NCBI GenBank assembly: GCA_028690885.1
Contig: JAQVAJ010000003.1
Location: forward strand, 1-19,038
DNA: 19,038 nt
Reading direction: 5' to 3'
Source: Clostridia bacterium
Lineage (GTDB): Bacteria > Bacillota > Clostridia > DUPQ01
Every line of letters starts with the position of its first letter. The stretch's first letter is position 1. Position numbers and translations under genes: made by a program. Below are positions 1 to 7,651 of this stretch, piece by piece. The notes under the pieces were generated by a model. It saw nothing but the letters and a program-made list of their open reading frames with translations, had not been told where the DNA came from and made no database searches.

Positions 1-367
1 AGCTTATAGTTGTCTCAAACAGCTCCTGTTTTAAAATCCTTATGCCAGGAGAGCATGTAATTGCTTTATACATAATATTATCTTTTTGCAATTCTTCTTT
101 TATAAGATCATAATCTGTATCAATATCAAAATACTCTCTCCAAATATTATTATAATCTTCTTTGCTGCAATTAAGTTTTATAAATCCATCATGTTGTTTA
201 GCTTTAAGGATTTTTTCATAAGCAATACCAATGAACAATTTTTCATCATTTAACTGCTCCCATCGAAAACACTGACCGCACTTAAAAGTATCTGAAAGAC
301 ATAAATAATCCTCATTTGCATTTTCCAATATTGTATAGTCAGTAAAAAATGATTCTTTAATTTTCAT
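1..367 (-). CDS. 8-oxoguanine DNA glycosylase (OGG1-like), partial, N-terminal part
   Basis: The first 122 residues of a minus-strand protein are visible; the gene runs off the left edge. It starts at ATG 365-367. The N-terminal motif DTFKCGQCFRWEQ (about residues 26-38) and the later stretch ending SPGIRILKQELFETTIS match the N-terminal domain of OGG1/AlkA-type base-excision glycosylases, which remove oxidised or alkylated bases from DNA. The helix-hairpin-helix and the catalytic Lys/Asp region would lie beyond the edge, so activity cannot be judged here. Its start overlaps the end of the upstream GHL6 gene by 11 nt, and only weak Shine-Dalgarno character precedes the ATG, so translational coupling is likely. 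It is the last visible gene of the minus-strand operon that begins with the flavin reductase-like gene. A plain AlkA-type 3-methyladenine glycosylase is the alternative. Confidence 0.85.
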   Translation of the reverse strand, partial: MKIKESFFTDYTILENANEDYLCLSDTFKCGQCFRWEQLNDEKLFIGIAYEKILKAKQHDGFIKLNCSKEDYNNIWREYFDIDTDYDLIKEELQKDNIMYKAITCSPGIRILKQELFETTIS

Positions 368-2363
368 ACTCTATACTTAGCATGCAGTGACCTTCAATCT
401 TGTCCACTATAAAAGAAATTTTGTTTTTTTTCTGGGTAAATTTTACAGGGGTTGACTGAGGAACAAGACTAATATTTTTTACCTGTTTATCCAGTTTTAA
501 GGTTATCTTAGTTTTATATAAAGGAATTACATCTTCTATTGTGTCAAAATCTGTACACCTTCTTTCTGGTATATAGTGCAACATATGTAATATATATCTA
601 TTTTCCTGTGGCTGTTCATTCATTGCCATAAACAAGGTCGAAGGACCGTCATGTGAAACCATTTTATCTTTTAATAAGATTTCAAGAGCATCAGAAAGAA
701 TGGATTTAATCCATTTTGGACCTTTTTTGTTGTAAATCTCAAATATAGGATGACTGAAATATATAGAATTCTTCTTTCTATTTAGTATAACAGCATCATA
801 TGCTTCTTTATGAGAACTTGGACTTTGCAGATGCGAGGAAAAATGCTTGTATGACCTGTTAAATACACTTTCATATGCTTTTACAAGACTATATCCCTTA
901 TCTGCTATTGTCTCAAAACCTTTTGCATACATTACATATTCAGTTTTGTATAAATCCTTGCCTATCTTGTCATTTGGCATAATATAATCTGAATATCCGT
1001 TTCTTGTTATAAATCTGCCTTTCACAGGTTGTTTATAATCATCAACAGTTTCATTTATAACCTTGACAGACAGCCCTTTAAATATTGAATCATAGACTGC
1101 TATTACCTTCCCGCCATTTTCCATATACTCATTTAATTTGATTTCCAGCTCTGAATCTATACCAATCCTCTCAGGAATAATGATTAATCTGTATTTATAA
1201 AAATCCATCTGCTTGTCAATAAAATCGAATTGGTATGAAAGCTGGTCCAGTATGCTTTCTATAGCAGCCTGAGAGGCCGAAACTCTGCTTTTCTCATCTG
1301 TAGGTACCAGTACGGCTAACTCAGCAATATGCTGAGCATTTTTGCACCATGGCTCTTTATCTTCAACTTTGGAATAAACTTTTCCAATAAGGTCATATAC
1401 CGGTTCTGATAAAATCCCGCTTGGCTCTAATTGGTCACCAATAAGGCACTTCGAATTCAGAGCAAGCATTCTAAATATTTCATATTCCAATGCTTCTTGA
1501 TTTTTAAAAGAATGAAAATCCCCCCAGCTGGTATGAAACTTGCCTGTATGAGCAAGATAATCTTTTCCTAGATTTCTTGTATATCTGCAAGTAACTGGAA
1601 AATGCATATAACCCCATCCCCCACTTGGCAGACTCTCTATCTCATAGTGCGAATATGTATCTTTTGAAGGTTCTTTGTCTTTATACGATACATGTCCGCT
1701 ATTAAAGAAAACAAGAATACTTGGTTTCAATGACCACACTAAAGATGACATTTCTTTTTTAAATTCCCGCATAACACTTTTGTAATGTGTTATCCTGTCA
1801 TCTTCAACAAGCGGGTCCAAGCCTTTTTCTAACATACTGTTCATACAGTACGTACAAGAACAGTCCATTTCACTGACAATATCAAAAAATACTCCATCAC
1901 AATCCAGTTCAGATACAAACTCCCTGACGTGTTTTTTTAAGAAATCCTTATATGGTGTATTAACACATATTCTCTGATAAAACCCATCCTTATTGAAATA
2001 CTCACCTTCTATAGAACCATCTGGTTTTCTGACAAGCCATTCAGGATGGCGTATTGCAGTATACATATCCCATTGGACAGTTGTGTATACAGGAACTTTT
2101 ATGTCATACTTATGGCATGCATCAATTTGCTTTTTCAATAAGTCTTTGTCACAAAGATAGGGATGAATTCTCTCTTTGTTAACTTTGGAGTCATAATAAA
2201 TCATACCATGATGGCATCTTGCAAAACATGTAATGGAATTTACATGCGCATCTTTTAGAGTCTTGGCGAATTTCTCTGGTTCAAACCCTAAAGCTATATC
2301 TTTAATAAGTTCACTTGTGTGAAAATCCAAATGTATCTGTCTGAAACGTAATCTATCTTCCAT
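357..2363 (-). CDS. Putative glycoside hydrolase, GHL6-type with beta-galactosidase trimerization-like domain
   Basis: A 668-residue protein with no signal peptide, so probably cytoplasmic. The N-terminal third resembles the family Pfam calls hypothetical glycosyl hydrolase 6: FHTSELI (15-21), NSITCFARCHHGM (42-54), PVYTTVQWD (91-99) and DCDGVFFDI (154-162), the last being a typical end-of-strand acidic motif in a (beta/alpha)8 barrel. A cysteine cluster, CSCTYC (168-173), follows. Residues of about 345-430 (AVLVPTDEK, LIIIPERIGI, YMENGGKVIAVYDS) look like the flavodoxin-like trimerization domain of GH42 enzymes. Substrate is unknown; relatives are often labelled alpha-L-fucosidase or beta-galactosidase without proof. 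It starts 9 nt after murI and has an AGGA ribosome site, so it appears to be co-transcribed with the cell-wall precursor genes. Family assignment is good; substrate is open. Confidence 0.75.
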   Translation of the reverse strand: MEDRLRFRQIHLDFHTSELIKDIALGFEPEKFAKTLKDAHVNSITCFARCHHGMIYYDSKVNKERIHPYLCDKDLLKKQIDACHKYDIKVPVYTTVQWDMYTAIRHPEWLVRKPDGSIEGEYFNKDGFYQRICVNTPYKDFLKKHVREFVSELDCDGVFFDIVSEMDCSCTYCMNSMLEKGLDPLVEDDRITHYKSVMREFKKEMSSLVWSLKPSILVFFNSGHVSYKDKEPSKDTYSHYEIESLPSGGWGYMHFPVTCRYTRNLGKDYLAHTGKFHTSWGDFHSFKNQEALEYEIFRMLALNSKCLIGDQLEPSGILSEPVYDLIGKVYSKVEDKEPWCKNAQHIAELAVLVPTDEKSRVSASQAAIESILDQLSYQFDFIDKQMDFYKYRLIIIPERIGIDSELEIKLNEYMENGGKVIAVYDSIFKGLSVKVINETVDDYKQPVKGRFITRNGYSDYIMPNDKIGKDLYKTEYVMYAKGFETIADKGYSLVKAYESVFNRSYKHFSSHLQSPSSHKEAYDAVILNRKKNSIYFSHPIFEIYNKKGPKWIKSILSDALEILLKDKMVSHDGPSTLFMAMNEQPQENRYILHMLHYIPERRCTDFDTIEDVIPLYKTKITLKLDKQVKNISLVPQSTPVKFTQKKNKISFIVDKIEGHCMLSIEYEN

Positions 2364-2372
2364 AATTTTTTC

Positions 2373-3182
2373 CTATTCTCCTACATCACATTTATTTATA
2401 TTTAAGCAATCCATGCCTAAAATTGCATTGCACATAGGCATGAATCTTTCTATACTGTCTGATGTGTAAATTTCTAATATACCTTTTGATGAAGACTTTT
2501 TGAGCAATCCCGATTTTTCTAGCATAATTTTTGTTTGCTTTGCAGTAATATATGCTGAATCTACAAGACAAACATCATTTCCTATAGTCTGTCTTATTGA
2601 ATTTTTAAGTAAAGGATAATGAGTACATCCAAGTATAAGTGTATCAATGTCGGTGTTATCAAAAAAACTGAAATATCTCTTGGCGACCATTTTAGTTATT
2701 TCATCTTCCCACCATTCAACTCCTTCTTCGGCTAGAGGGACAAATAAAGGACAGCTTTTCTGATGTACTGTAACTTTTGTATCCATGGACTTAAGAGCTT
2801 TTTCATAAGAGTGACTTTCTATCGTAGCTTTTGTCCCAATAACACCAATGTTCTTATTTTCTGACTTATTATATGCAAGTTCAGCTGTAGTAGATATAAC
2901 TTCTATTATGGGAAGATCATAGTGCTGTTTTATTGCATCCATTGCATTCGAAGAGACAGTATTACATGCAATCACTATAGCTTTTGCACCTCTTTGAGTG
3001 AGAAATTTCATACTTTGTAAAGCAAACAACTCTATTGTCTGTTTAGATTTTCCACCATATGGAGTTCTTTTCCCATCTCCAAAATAAATGATATCCTCAT
3101 TGGGTAACTGTTTAATGATTTCCTTTAAAACAGTAAGTCCGCCGATTCCTGAATCAAAAACACCTATCTTGCCGTTAATCAT
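2373..3182 (-). CDS. murI: Glutamate racemase
   Basis: A 269-residue enzyme that interconverts L- and D-glutamate, giving the D-Glu of the peptidoglycan stem peptide. Family motifs are present in order: GVFDSGIGGLTVL (7-19, with the acidic residue Asp9), YFGDGKRTPYG (33-43), IACNTVSS (71-78, catalytic Cys73), GVIGTKATI (113-121) and LILGCTHYPLL (182-192, catalytic Cys186 and His188). Length is normal for the family. The ATG at 3180-3182 overlaps the last 8 nt of ddl, and an AAGGA ribosome site lies within the ddl end, so the two genes are probably translationally coupled. The sequence GDGKRTPYG, where many homologues have GDTARVPYG, is a modest variant. Both catalytic cysteines and the length fit MurI better than aspartate racemase. 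Confidence 0.96.
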   Translation of the reverse strand: MINGKIGVFDSGIGGLTVLKEIIKQLPNEDIIYFGDGKRTPYGGKSKQTIELFALQSMKFLTQRGAKAIVIACNTVSSNAMDAIKQHYDLPIIEVISTTAELAYNKSENKNIGVIGTKATIESHSYEKALKSMDTKVTVHQKSCPLFVPLAEEGVEWWEDEITKMVAKRYFSFFDNTDIDTLILGCTHYPLLKNSIRQTIGNDVCLVDSAYITAKQTKIMLEKSGLLKKSSSKGILEIYTSDSIERFMPMCNAILGMDCLNINKCDVGE

Positions 3183-4254
3183 ATCTTATTCCTTCATAAT
3201 CAGTTTCAAATATATATTTTTCTTTTCTTTCTTCAGCAAGTTTAATAAGCTTATCAAGCAGTTTTGTATATGATATTCCGCTTTGATCCCATAATTTGGG
3301 ATACATACTTATATCGGTAAAACCTGGTATTGTATTTATCTCATTAACAATTGCCTTTTTCCCTTTTGTTAAGAAGAAGTCTATTCTTGCCATACCATAG
3401 CAGCCAACACACCTGAATGCCTGCTCCGCTATCTTCTTTATCTGTCTTGTTGAAGAATCTGGTATGTCAGGTTTCAACAATGTACTGCTTTTACCATCAA
3501 TGTATTTTGCATTATAGTCATAAAATTCATTAGATGATAATATCTGCCCAACTCCTGAAGAAGATATCTTCTCGTAAGAACCCAAAACAGCTACTTCCAG
3601 TTCATCACCTTCGATAAACTCTTCAACAAGAACTTTTCTGGAAAACATAGCAGCAAAAACCAATGCTTTCTTTAAACTGTCAGCATTTTTTGCTTTGCTT
3701 ATACCAACAGAAGAACCGCATTCTGACGGCTTTATGAATACCGGGTAGGCAAATTTACTCTCAATTGATTTAACCACTTTATTTATGGATTTTTTTATTT
3801 CTTCACATGAAAACCATAAATAATCTGCAACAGCTATACCATTTTTAACAAGAATATCTTTGCATAAAACCTTGTCCATACATATAGCTGATGATAATAC
3901 ATCTGATCCAACATATGCTACATTGCATAAATCCAAATATCCTTGCAAAGTACCATCTTCTCCTTTTGTACCGTGTAAAACAGGAAAGACAACATCTATA
4001 TTCATCTTCTGAAACATAGCTATATCAGGTACAATCTTTTCTTTGTCTAATTTGTTGTTTATCTGAACTAACTGCTGGTAATATTCAACATTATCATGAT
4101 ATTCATATAGGTAATACTGTCTATCCTTTGTTATCTCAATAACATAAGGATGATACTTCTTTTTATCAAGATTTCTTAATACATTTACAGCAGATATCCT
4201 TGACACTTCGTGTTCACAGGATATACCTCCGAATATTATACAGATGTTTTTCAT
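3175..4254 (-). CDS. ddl: D-alanine--D-alanine ligase
   Basis: A 359-residue ATP-grasp ligase that joins two D-alanines for the pentapeptide terminus of peptidoglycan precursors in the cytoplasm. Visible motifs are FGGISCEHEVS (8-18, Glu15 in the first D-Ala site), HGTKGEDGTLQG (94-105), AYVGSDVLSSAICMDK (113-128), KPSECGSSVGI (175-185), EFIEGDELEVAVL (212-224), the omega-loop EFYDYNAKY (243-251) and NEINTIPGFT (304-313). The tyrosine-containing omega loop is that of ordinary D-Ala-D-Ala ligases, not of VanA-type D-Ala-D-Lac or VanG-type D-Ala-D-Ser ligases. The gene starts 1 nt after the flavin reductase-like stop, with a GAGGA ribosome site, and overlaps murI by 8 nt, so these two wall-precursor genes form a coupled unit. 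Confidence 0.95.
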   Translation of the reverse strand: MKNICIIFGGISCEHEVSRISAVNVLRNLDKKKYHPYVIEITKDRQYYLYEYHDNVEYYQQLVQINNKLDKEKIVPDIAMFQKMNIDVVFPVLHGTKGEDGTLQGYLDLCNVAYVGSDVLSSAICMDKVLCKDILVKNGIAVADYLWFSCEEIKKSINKVVKSIESKFAYPVFIKPSECGSSVGISKAKNADSLKKALVFAAMFSRKVLVEEFIEGDELEVAVLGSYEKISSSGVGQILSSNEFYDYNAKYIDGKSSTLLKPDIPDSSTRQIKKIAEQAFRCVGCYGMARIDFFLTKGKKAIVNEINTIPGFTDISMYPKLWDQSGISYTKLLDKLIKLAEERKEKYIFETDYEGIRYD

Positions 4255-4255
4255 A

Positions 4256-4750
4256 TTATTTTTCCTCTTTTGTATAATAGCAGTCTTTTATCTCTCCAAA
4301 ATAGAACATATGGTAATCATCAGTTCCATAAAACCTTTCTTTTATTGAAGATTCTAAAGCTGTTTTGTCCATTGCTGTCTTTTGAACTACTTCGCATTCT
4401 ATATGAAGATCACATTTATCGATTATTTTATCTTTTTTGAAACTGCATGTTTCAAACTTGTCTATATCCCTACCTGATTTTGTTCCACATATTCCAAGTT
4501 CTTTCTTTAAAGTACCTGTTTTGGGTATGCTTATCGTAAATTTATTAGATTTTTCCAAAAGAGAGTAAGTGTGTCTTGAAAATCTTACAGCAACACATAC
4601 TACAGGTTTACTCCATGTAATCCCAACTAGTCCCCATCCAATAGTCATAGTATTATATTCACCCTCAAAACTGGTGTTTAGAAAAACACCTTTTGGAAGC
4701 TGTTCATTAAATCTTTTAAAGATATCTTCATAATTTACATGTTCTTTCAT
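4256..4750 (-). CDS. Flavin reductase-like (FMN-binding split barrel) protein
   Basis: A 164-residue soluble protein resembling the flavin reductase/flavoredoxin family of FMN-binding split barrels. Supporting stretches are GVFLNTSFEGEYNTMTIGWG (21-40, the FMN-binding segment with its NTMTIGWG core), KPVVCVAVRFSRHTYSLLE (48-66) and ELGICGTKSGRDIDKFE (84-100). Such proteins bind FMN and take part in electron transfer or flavin reduction; the substrate cannot be told from sequence. It is the first gene of the minus-strand operon leading into ddl, with a GAGGATGAT ribosome site just before the ATG and an extended -10 promoter upstream. Nothing in the sequence links it functionally to peptidoglycan synthesis, so the shared transcript may only be a matter of layout. 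Confidence 0.85.
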   Translation of the reverse strand: MKEHVNYEDIFKRFNEQLPKGVFLNTSFEGEYNTMTIGWGLVGITWSKPVVCVAVRFSRHTYSLLEKSNKFTISIPKTGTLKKELGICGTKSGRDIDKFETCSFKKDKIIDKCDLHIECEVVQKTAMDKTALESSIKERFYGTDDYHMFYFGEIKDCYYTKEEK

Positions 4751-4773
4751 ATCATCCTCACTAGTTTTTATTA

Positions 4774-4782
4774 ATTATATCA
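4774..4782 (-). promoter_or_regulatory. Extended -10 promoter of the flavin reductase-ddl-murI operon
   Basis: Read on the minus strand this is TGATATAAT, a perfect TGnTATAAT extended -10. It lies about 24 nt upstream of the flavin reductase-like start codon. No good -35 is seen at 16-18 bp, which is tolerated in extended -10 promoters. It is the only strong promoter found for the five minus-strand genes down to position 1. Confidence 0.6.
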
Positions 4783-4793
4783 TGCAAACAAAT

Positions 4794-4810
4794 ATATTCA
4801 TATTGAATAT
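4794..4810 (-). terminator. Weak hairpin after the GH18 gene
   Basis: A perfect 7-bp inverted repeat (ATATTCA / TGAATAT) with a 3-nt loop sits 1 nt past the GH18 stop codon. On the minus strand it is followed by a T-rich but interrupted tract (ATATTTGTTT). The stem is AT-rich, so termination may be leaky and some transcripts could read into the next operon. Confidence 0.4.
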
Positions 4811-4811
4811 G

Positions 4812-6524
4812 CTAATCTATTTCAGAGTGAAATCCTTCAAGTATTGCTTCCCATACAGTTTTATTTGTCTGACTCATCATCCATATGCATACGCCTCTTA
4901 AGTCATACTTTGAAGCAAGCTGAGCTTTTAACCGAGCACTGGCATCATCTTCAATCCAAGCTCTGTATAACTCACCATTTTCCCAGTATTCTATATAGTA
5001 CTGTCCACTGATAAATCCATCTCTTTCTTCTTCCCAAATCGGTGAAAGCTGTTTTGACTCTACTATCTCAACAACCTGGTCAGCTGTAAGAGTCCTACTA
5101 AGAGTCACTTTACCATCATTATCTGTTTTCCAAAGCCTTGTATATGCTGGAATCCCTAAAACCAGCTTATCTGATGGTATTAGCTTCAAGGTTGCAAGCA
5201 AATTTGTTTCAACCCATGACAGTTGAGCCTGACTACCTCCGCTTTCATGTGAACTCCAGTACTGGTCATATGTCATAACCATTACAAAATCAGCCGCTTT
5301 TCCAAGTTCATAATGATCATAACATAAGGAATATCCTTCCGATCCGCCTGGGATACCCACATCAATCGATACGGCTAAATTCATTTCATGGGCAAGCGGT
5401 ACTAGCTCTCGTATGAACTGAGTCAAATTATCTTTGTCTGAAAGATAGAGATTTTCAAAATCAACATTTATTCCATCAAATTTATATATATATGCATATG
5501 TAAGTATCTGTTCAATTACATATTTTCGGGCTTCTGAATCAGCCAAGACAGCACTTATCTGATCTCTGTTAGAAAACACATTATTAATTAATGGCCACAC
5601 TGTATATCCTCTTTTATGAGCATTTTCCATATATTTTAATGATGCGCTGCTTGCTATTGACCCCTTTTCATCAATGACAGTAAAAAATGTAGGAGAAATG
5701 ACATTTACATCAGCATAATATGGTACGCTTGTAACCAGACTTGAATGTACATAGTGCCATGTAAGAACAACATGGTCAGGGATGAATAATTTTTTTGGTT
5801 CATACTTAATAACTATCTGCTTAGATTGAAAGTCTGTATTTAAAAATTTTGTTTCAATAAATCCCACTACTCCATTAGCAGTCATTACAATTGTCCATTC
5901 TCCTTGAACTTCTTTTACATAAAGCATCTGATCTTGAGGAAAATCCTTTATGTATATAGGTTCTTTAATTGATGGTCCCTTCCTAATAACAGCATCAGGT
6001 ATATTGACAACAGCTGTATAATCATAACTTTTGTATGATTCAATTATAACTGTATCATATTGAGAAATATACTTTGCATTAATATTCCATAATTCCATAA
6101 AAGCACTTATGGGTACATACAGATATCCATCAAATCGCTGGCTTGCTGTATCAAGATTCATCTCATTTTTATTTATCTGTGCTATAAGGCTGTTTTCAGT
6201 AAGACGGAAAACTTTATCTGATGTAGTTATTATTATTTTCCCGCGATCTTCATCATAGTATATATTTGGATCTATATATTCTTTAATTACCTCATATCTA
6301 ACTAGTATCTCACCATTTATTATCCTAACAGGTTTATCAAATTCAGAACGTGAAAAATTGACAATCAAATCAGTTTGGTCATCAGAAAAATACTGTTCAA
6401 TATTTTCATTTGGGGAATATTTATCTTTAATGTATTCAAATATAACACTATATGCATAAAGCGCTGCTGACACCAAAATCAGTATTATTAGCGTTAATAT
6501 AAAATATTTCCAAAGATTTCTCAA
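4812..6524 (-). CDS. Membrane-anchored GH18 glycosidase with stalk and SH3-like domains
   Basis: A 570-residue protein. Residues 8-28 form one hydrophobic segment with little before it, so it is probably an uncleaved N-terminal anchor with the rest outside the cell. Residues of about 55-165 resemble the copper amine oxidase N-like stalk domain (FDKPVRIINGEILV, YLYVPISAFMELW). Residues 170-232 look like a bacterial SH3 domain (AVIRKGPS, GEWTIV, GVVGFIETKFL). The rest is a GH18 barrel: DGINVDFEN (350-358) fits DGxxxDxE with Glu357 as the expected acid catalyst, and MTYDQYW (417-423) and GVCIWMMSQ (544-552) follow. Relatives include spore-cortex and peptidoglycan N-acetylglucosaminidases; chitin is also possible. 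The start is TTG at 6522-6524: AAGGAG lies 6 nt upstream and an in-frame TAG directly precedes it. It follows the DUF6106-like gene by 3 nt. Confidence 0.88.
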   Translation of the reverse strand: MRNLWKYFILTLIILILVSAALYAYSVIFEYIKDKYSPNENIEQYFSDDQTDLIVNFSRSEFDKPVRIINGEILVRYEVIKEYIDPNIYYDEDRGKIIITTSDKVFRLTENSLIAQINKNEMNLDTASQRFDGYLYVPISAFMELWNINAKYISQYDTVIIESYKSYDYTAVVNIPDAVIRKGPSIKEPIYIKDFPQDQMLYVKEVQGEWTIVMTANGVVGFIETKFLNTDFQSKQIVIKYEPKKLFIPDHVVLTWHYVHSSLVTSVPYYADVNVISPTFFTVIDEKGSIASSASLKYMENAHKRGYTVWPLINNVFSNRDQISAVLADSEARKYVIEQILTYAYIYKFDGINVDFENLYLSDKDNLTQFIRELVPLAHEMNLAVSIDVGIPGGSEGYSLCYDHYELGKAADFVMVMTYDQYWSSHESGGSQAQLSWVETNLLATLKLIPSDKLVLGIPAYTRLWKTDNDGKVTLSRTLTADQVVEIVESKQLSPIWEEERDGFISGQYYIEYWENGELYRAWIEDDASARLKAQLASKYDLRGVCIWMMSQTNKTVWEAILEGFHSEID

Positions 6525-6527
6525 CTA

Positions 6528-7022
6528 TTACTCCTTGAACTTATACTGCACGTACTTTTTAATAAACTCAAGTACCCTCTCATCTGATTCAAAGTAAACA
6601 AGAGTTCTTTGAGATTTATAGTATGCTACACCAAAAAGCGTATCATCTGTTGAAGATGACGCATCTATTACCTGTTGAACATTATCCTTATACTCATTTA
6701 TATGTACAGAATTTTTATATGCTATAACCTCAAAATCCTTCAAAGAATGGGTAAAAATGTTTTTACGTCTGCTTTTATTTATTATTTTATCAATAGTCAT
6801 GGTATCTTCAACAAAAATATACTCATAATCAAATTTTGTAGAAGCAACTAGTCTGTAGCATGCATATATTACTCCGAGCCATATTATAAATGAATACGTC
6901 TTGAGAAAATAGTAGGATATAATACATATAGCCAGGGTAGCAACAACAGCACCAAGTGATATAAGGTCATCTTTCCCAGTTCTTTTTCTGTATACTATCT
7001 TTTCGTAATACCAGCTTTCCAT
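6528..7022 (-). CDS. Small membrane protein resembling DUF6106
   Basis: A 164-residue protein of unknown function. Two hydrophobic segments (about residues 22-39 and 43-56) form a short hairpin near the N-terminus, followed by a soluble part. The pattern FDYEYIFVEDTMTIDKIINKSRRKNIFTHSLKDFEVIA (64-101) resembles a clostridial family I recall as DUF6106, but no search was run. The soluble half also recalls PH-like domains placed after two membrane helices. Its ATG is preceded by AAAGGA. It is the first gene of a two-gene operon with the surface GH18 enzyme, 3 nt apart, which suggests but does not show a role at the cell envelope. Confidence 0.7.
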   Translation of the reverse strand: MESWYYEKIVYRKRTGKDDLISLGAVVATLAICIISYYFLKTYSFIIWLGVIYACYRLVASTKFDYEYIFVEDTMTIDKIINKSRRKNIFTHSLKDFEVIAYKNSVHINEYKDNVQQVIDASSSTDDTLFGVAYYKSQRTLVYFESDERVLEFIKKYVQYKFKE

Positions 7023-7046
7023 GTGTCACATCCTTTCAATATAATA

Positions 7047-7055
7047 AATATACCA
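7047..7055 (-). promoter_or_regulatory. Candidate extended -10 promoter of the DUF6106-like/GH18 operon
   Basis: On the minus strand it reads TGGTATATT, close to the extended -10 consensus TGnTATAAT, 24 nt upstream of the ATG. No convincing -35 is present at 16-18 bp. It overlaps the edge of the inverted repeat at 7054-7076. Confidence 0.35.
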
Positions 7056-7076
7056 TACATAATCAAATTATGTATG
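7054..7076. promoter_or_regulatory. Perfect 10-bp inverted repeat between divergent genes
   Basis: CATACATAAT and ATTATGTATG are perfect reverse complements separated by CAA. The repeat lies 32-54 bp upstream of the DUF6106-like start codon and overlaps the TG of its candidate extended -10. It could be an operator for a dimeric regulator. It is followed on the plus strand by a T-rich run (TATTTTTTATG), which would suit a terminator, but no plus-strand gene ends here. Confidence 0.45.
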
Positions 7077-7157
7077 TATTTTTTATGAACATTAGATTTA
7101 ACATATCTTTATTGTACTATTTAAAAATCATCTTGTAATACTTATTTATAGCAAATG

Positions 7158-7166
7158 TGATAAAAT
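7158..7166 (+). promoter_or_regulatory. Extended -10 promoter of ispF
   Basis: TGATAAAAT matches the extended -10 form TGnTATAAT with one change. It lies 23 nt before the ispF ATG. The ribosome site GGAGG ends 6 nt before the ATG. The -35 region is weak. Confidence 0.5.
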
Positions 7167-7189
7167 AAAATACAAGCCGGAGGTACCTT

Positions 7190-7651
7190 ATGAAATGTGC
7201 AATAGGACAAGACAGCCACAGATTTTCGAAAAATAGTCAAAAACCATTAATTCTGGCAGGAGTCCTGATTAAAAACCATAAAGCTCTTGATGCAAAAAGC
7301 GATGGGGATGTTATTTATCATGCACTTACAAATGCTATAAGCGGTATTACATCTGTTAATGTTCTGGGAAAAACTGCTGATGAAATGTGTAAAAATGGAA
7401 TTATTGATAGCAAATTTTATGTTCTGGAAGCACTTAAAAGCCTACAACATGATATCTTACATGTAAGTTTTACAGTTGAATGCAAAACTCCAGTTATTTC
7501 TTCATACATAGACAATATGAAAGAAAACATTTCAAATCTTCTAAATATCGATAAAAAAGATATAGGATTAACTGCTACATCCGGTGAAGGTCTGACATCA
7601 TTCGGACAAGGTGATGGAATAATGTGTTTCTGCTTAATCACCGTTGGATAA
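7190..7651 (+). CDS. ispF: Divergent 2-C-methyl-D-erythritol 2,4-cyclodiphosphate synthase
   Basis: A 153-residue protein of IspF length; IspF cyclises the CDP-methylerythritol phosphate intermediate of the non-mevalonate isoprenoid pathway. The metal ligands are kept: GQDSHRF (6-12) gives Asp8 and His10, and SDGDVIYHAL (37-46) gives His44. The C-terminal TATSGEGLTSFGQGDGI (128-144) aligns with the usual TTTEKLGFTGRGEGI and keeps the glutamate. However, the histidine of the usual HSDAD is Lys36, and the usual LGDIGxxFPDTD segment is replaced by VNVLGKTADEMCKNGIIDS, which removes its conserved aspartates. I recall similar variant IspF proteins in other clostridia. The ATG has GGAGG at 6-nt spacing. 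Its 3' end overlaps ispD by 18 nt on the opposite strand. Family is fairly sure; exact activity less so. Confidence 0.82.
   Translation: MKCAIGQDSHRFSKNSQKPLILAGVLIKNHKALDAKSDGDVIYHALTNAISGITSVNVLGKTADEMCKNGIIDSKFYVLEALKSLQHDILHVSFTVECKTPVISSYIDNMKENISNLLNIDKKDIGLTATSGEGLTSFGQGDGIMCFCLITVG

Noticed and set aside
3088..3273. Plus-strand open frame with a hydrophobic stretch opposite murI and ddl
   Set aside because: The Phe/Ile/Ser-rich sequence is what antisense of Lys/Glu-rich coding sequence gives; no start signal is present.
3175..4254. Vancomycin-resistance type ligase (VanA or VanG)
   Set aside because: The omega loop reads EFYDYNAKY as in ordinary D-Ala-D-Ala ligases, and no VanH, VanX, VanT or VanR/S genes lie nearby.
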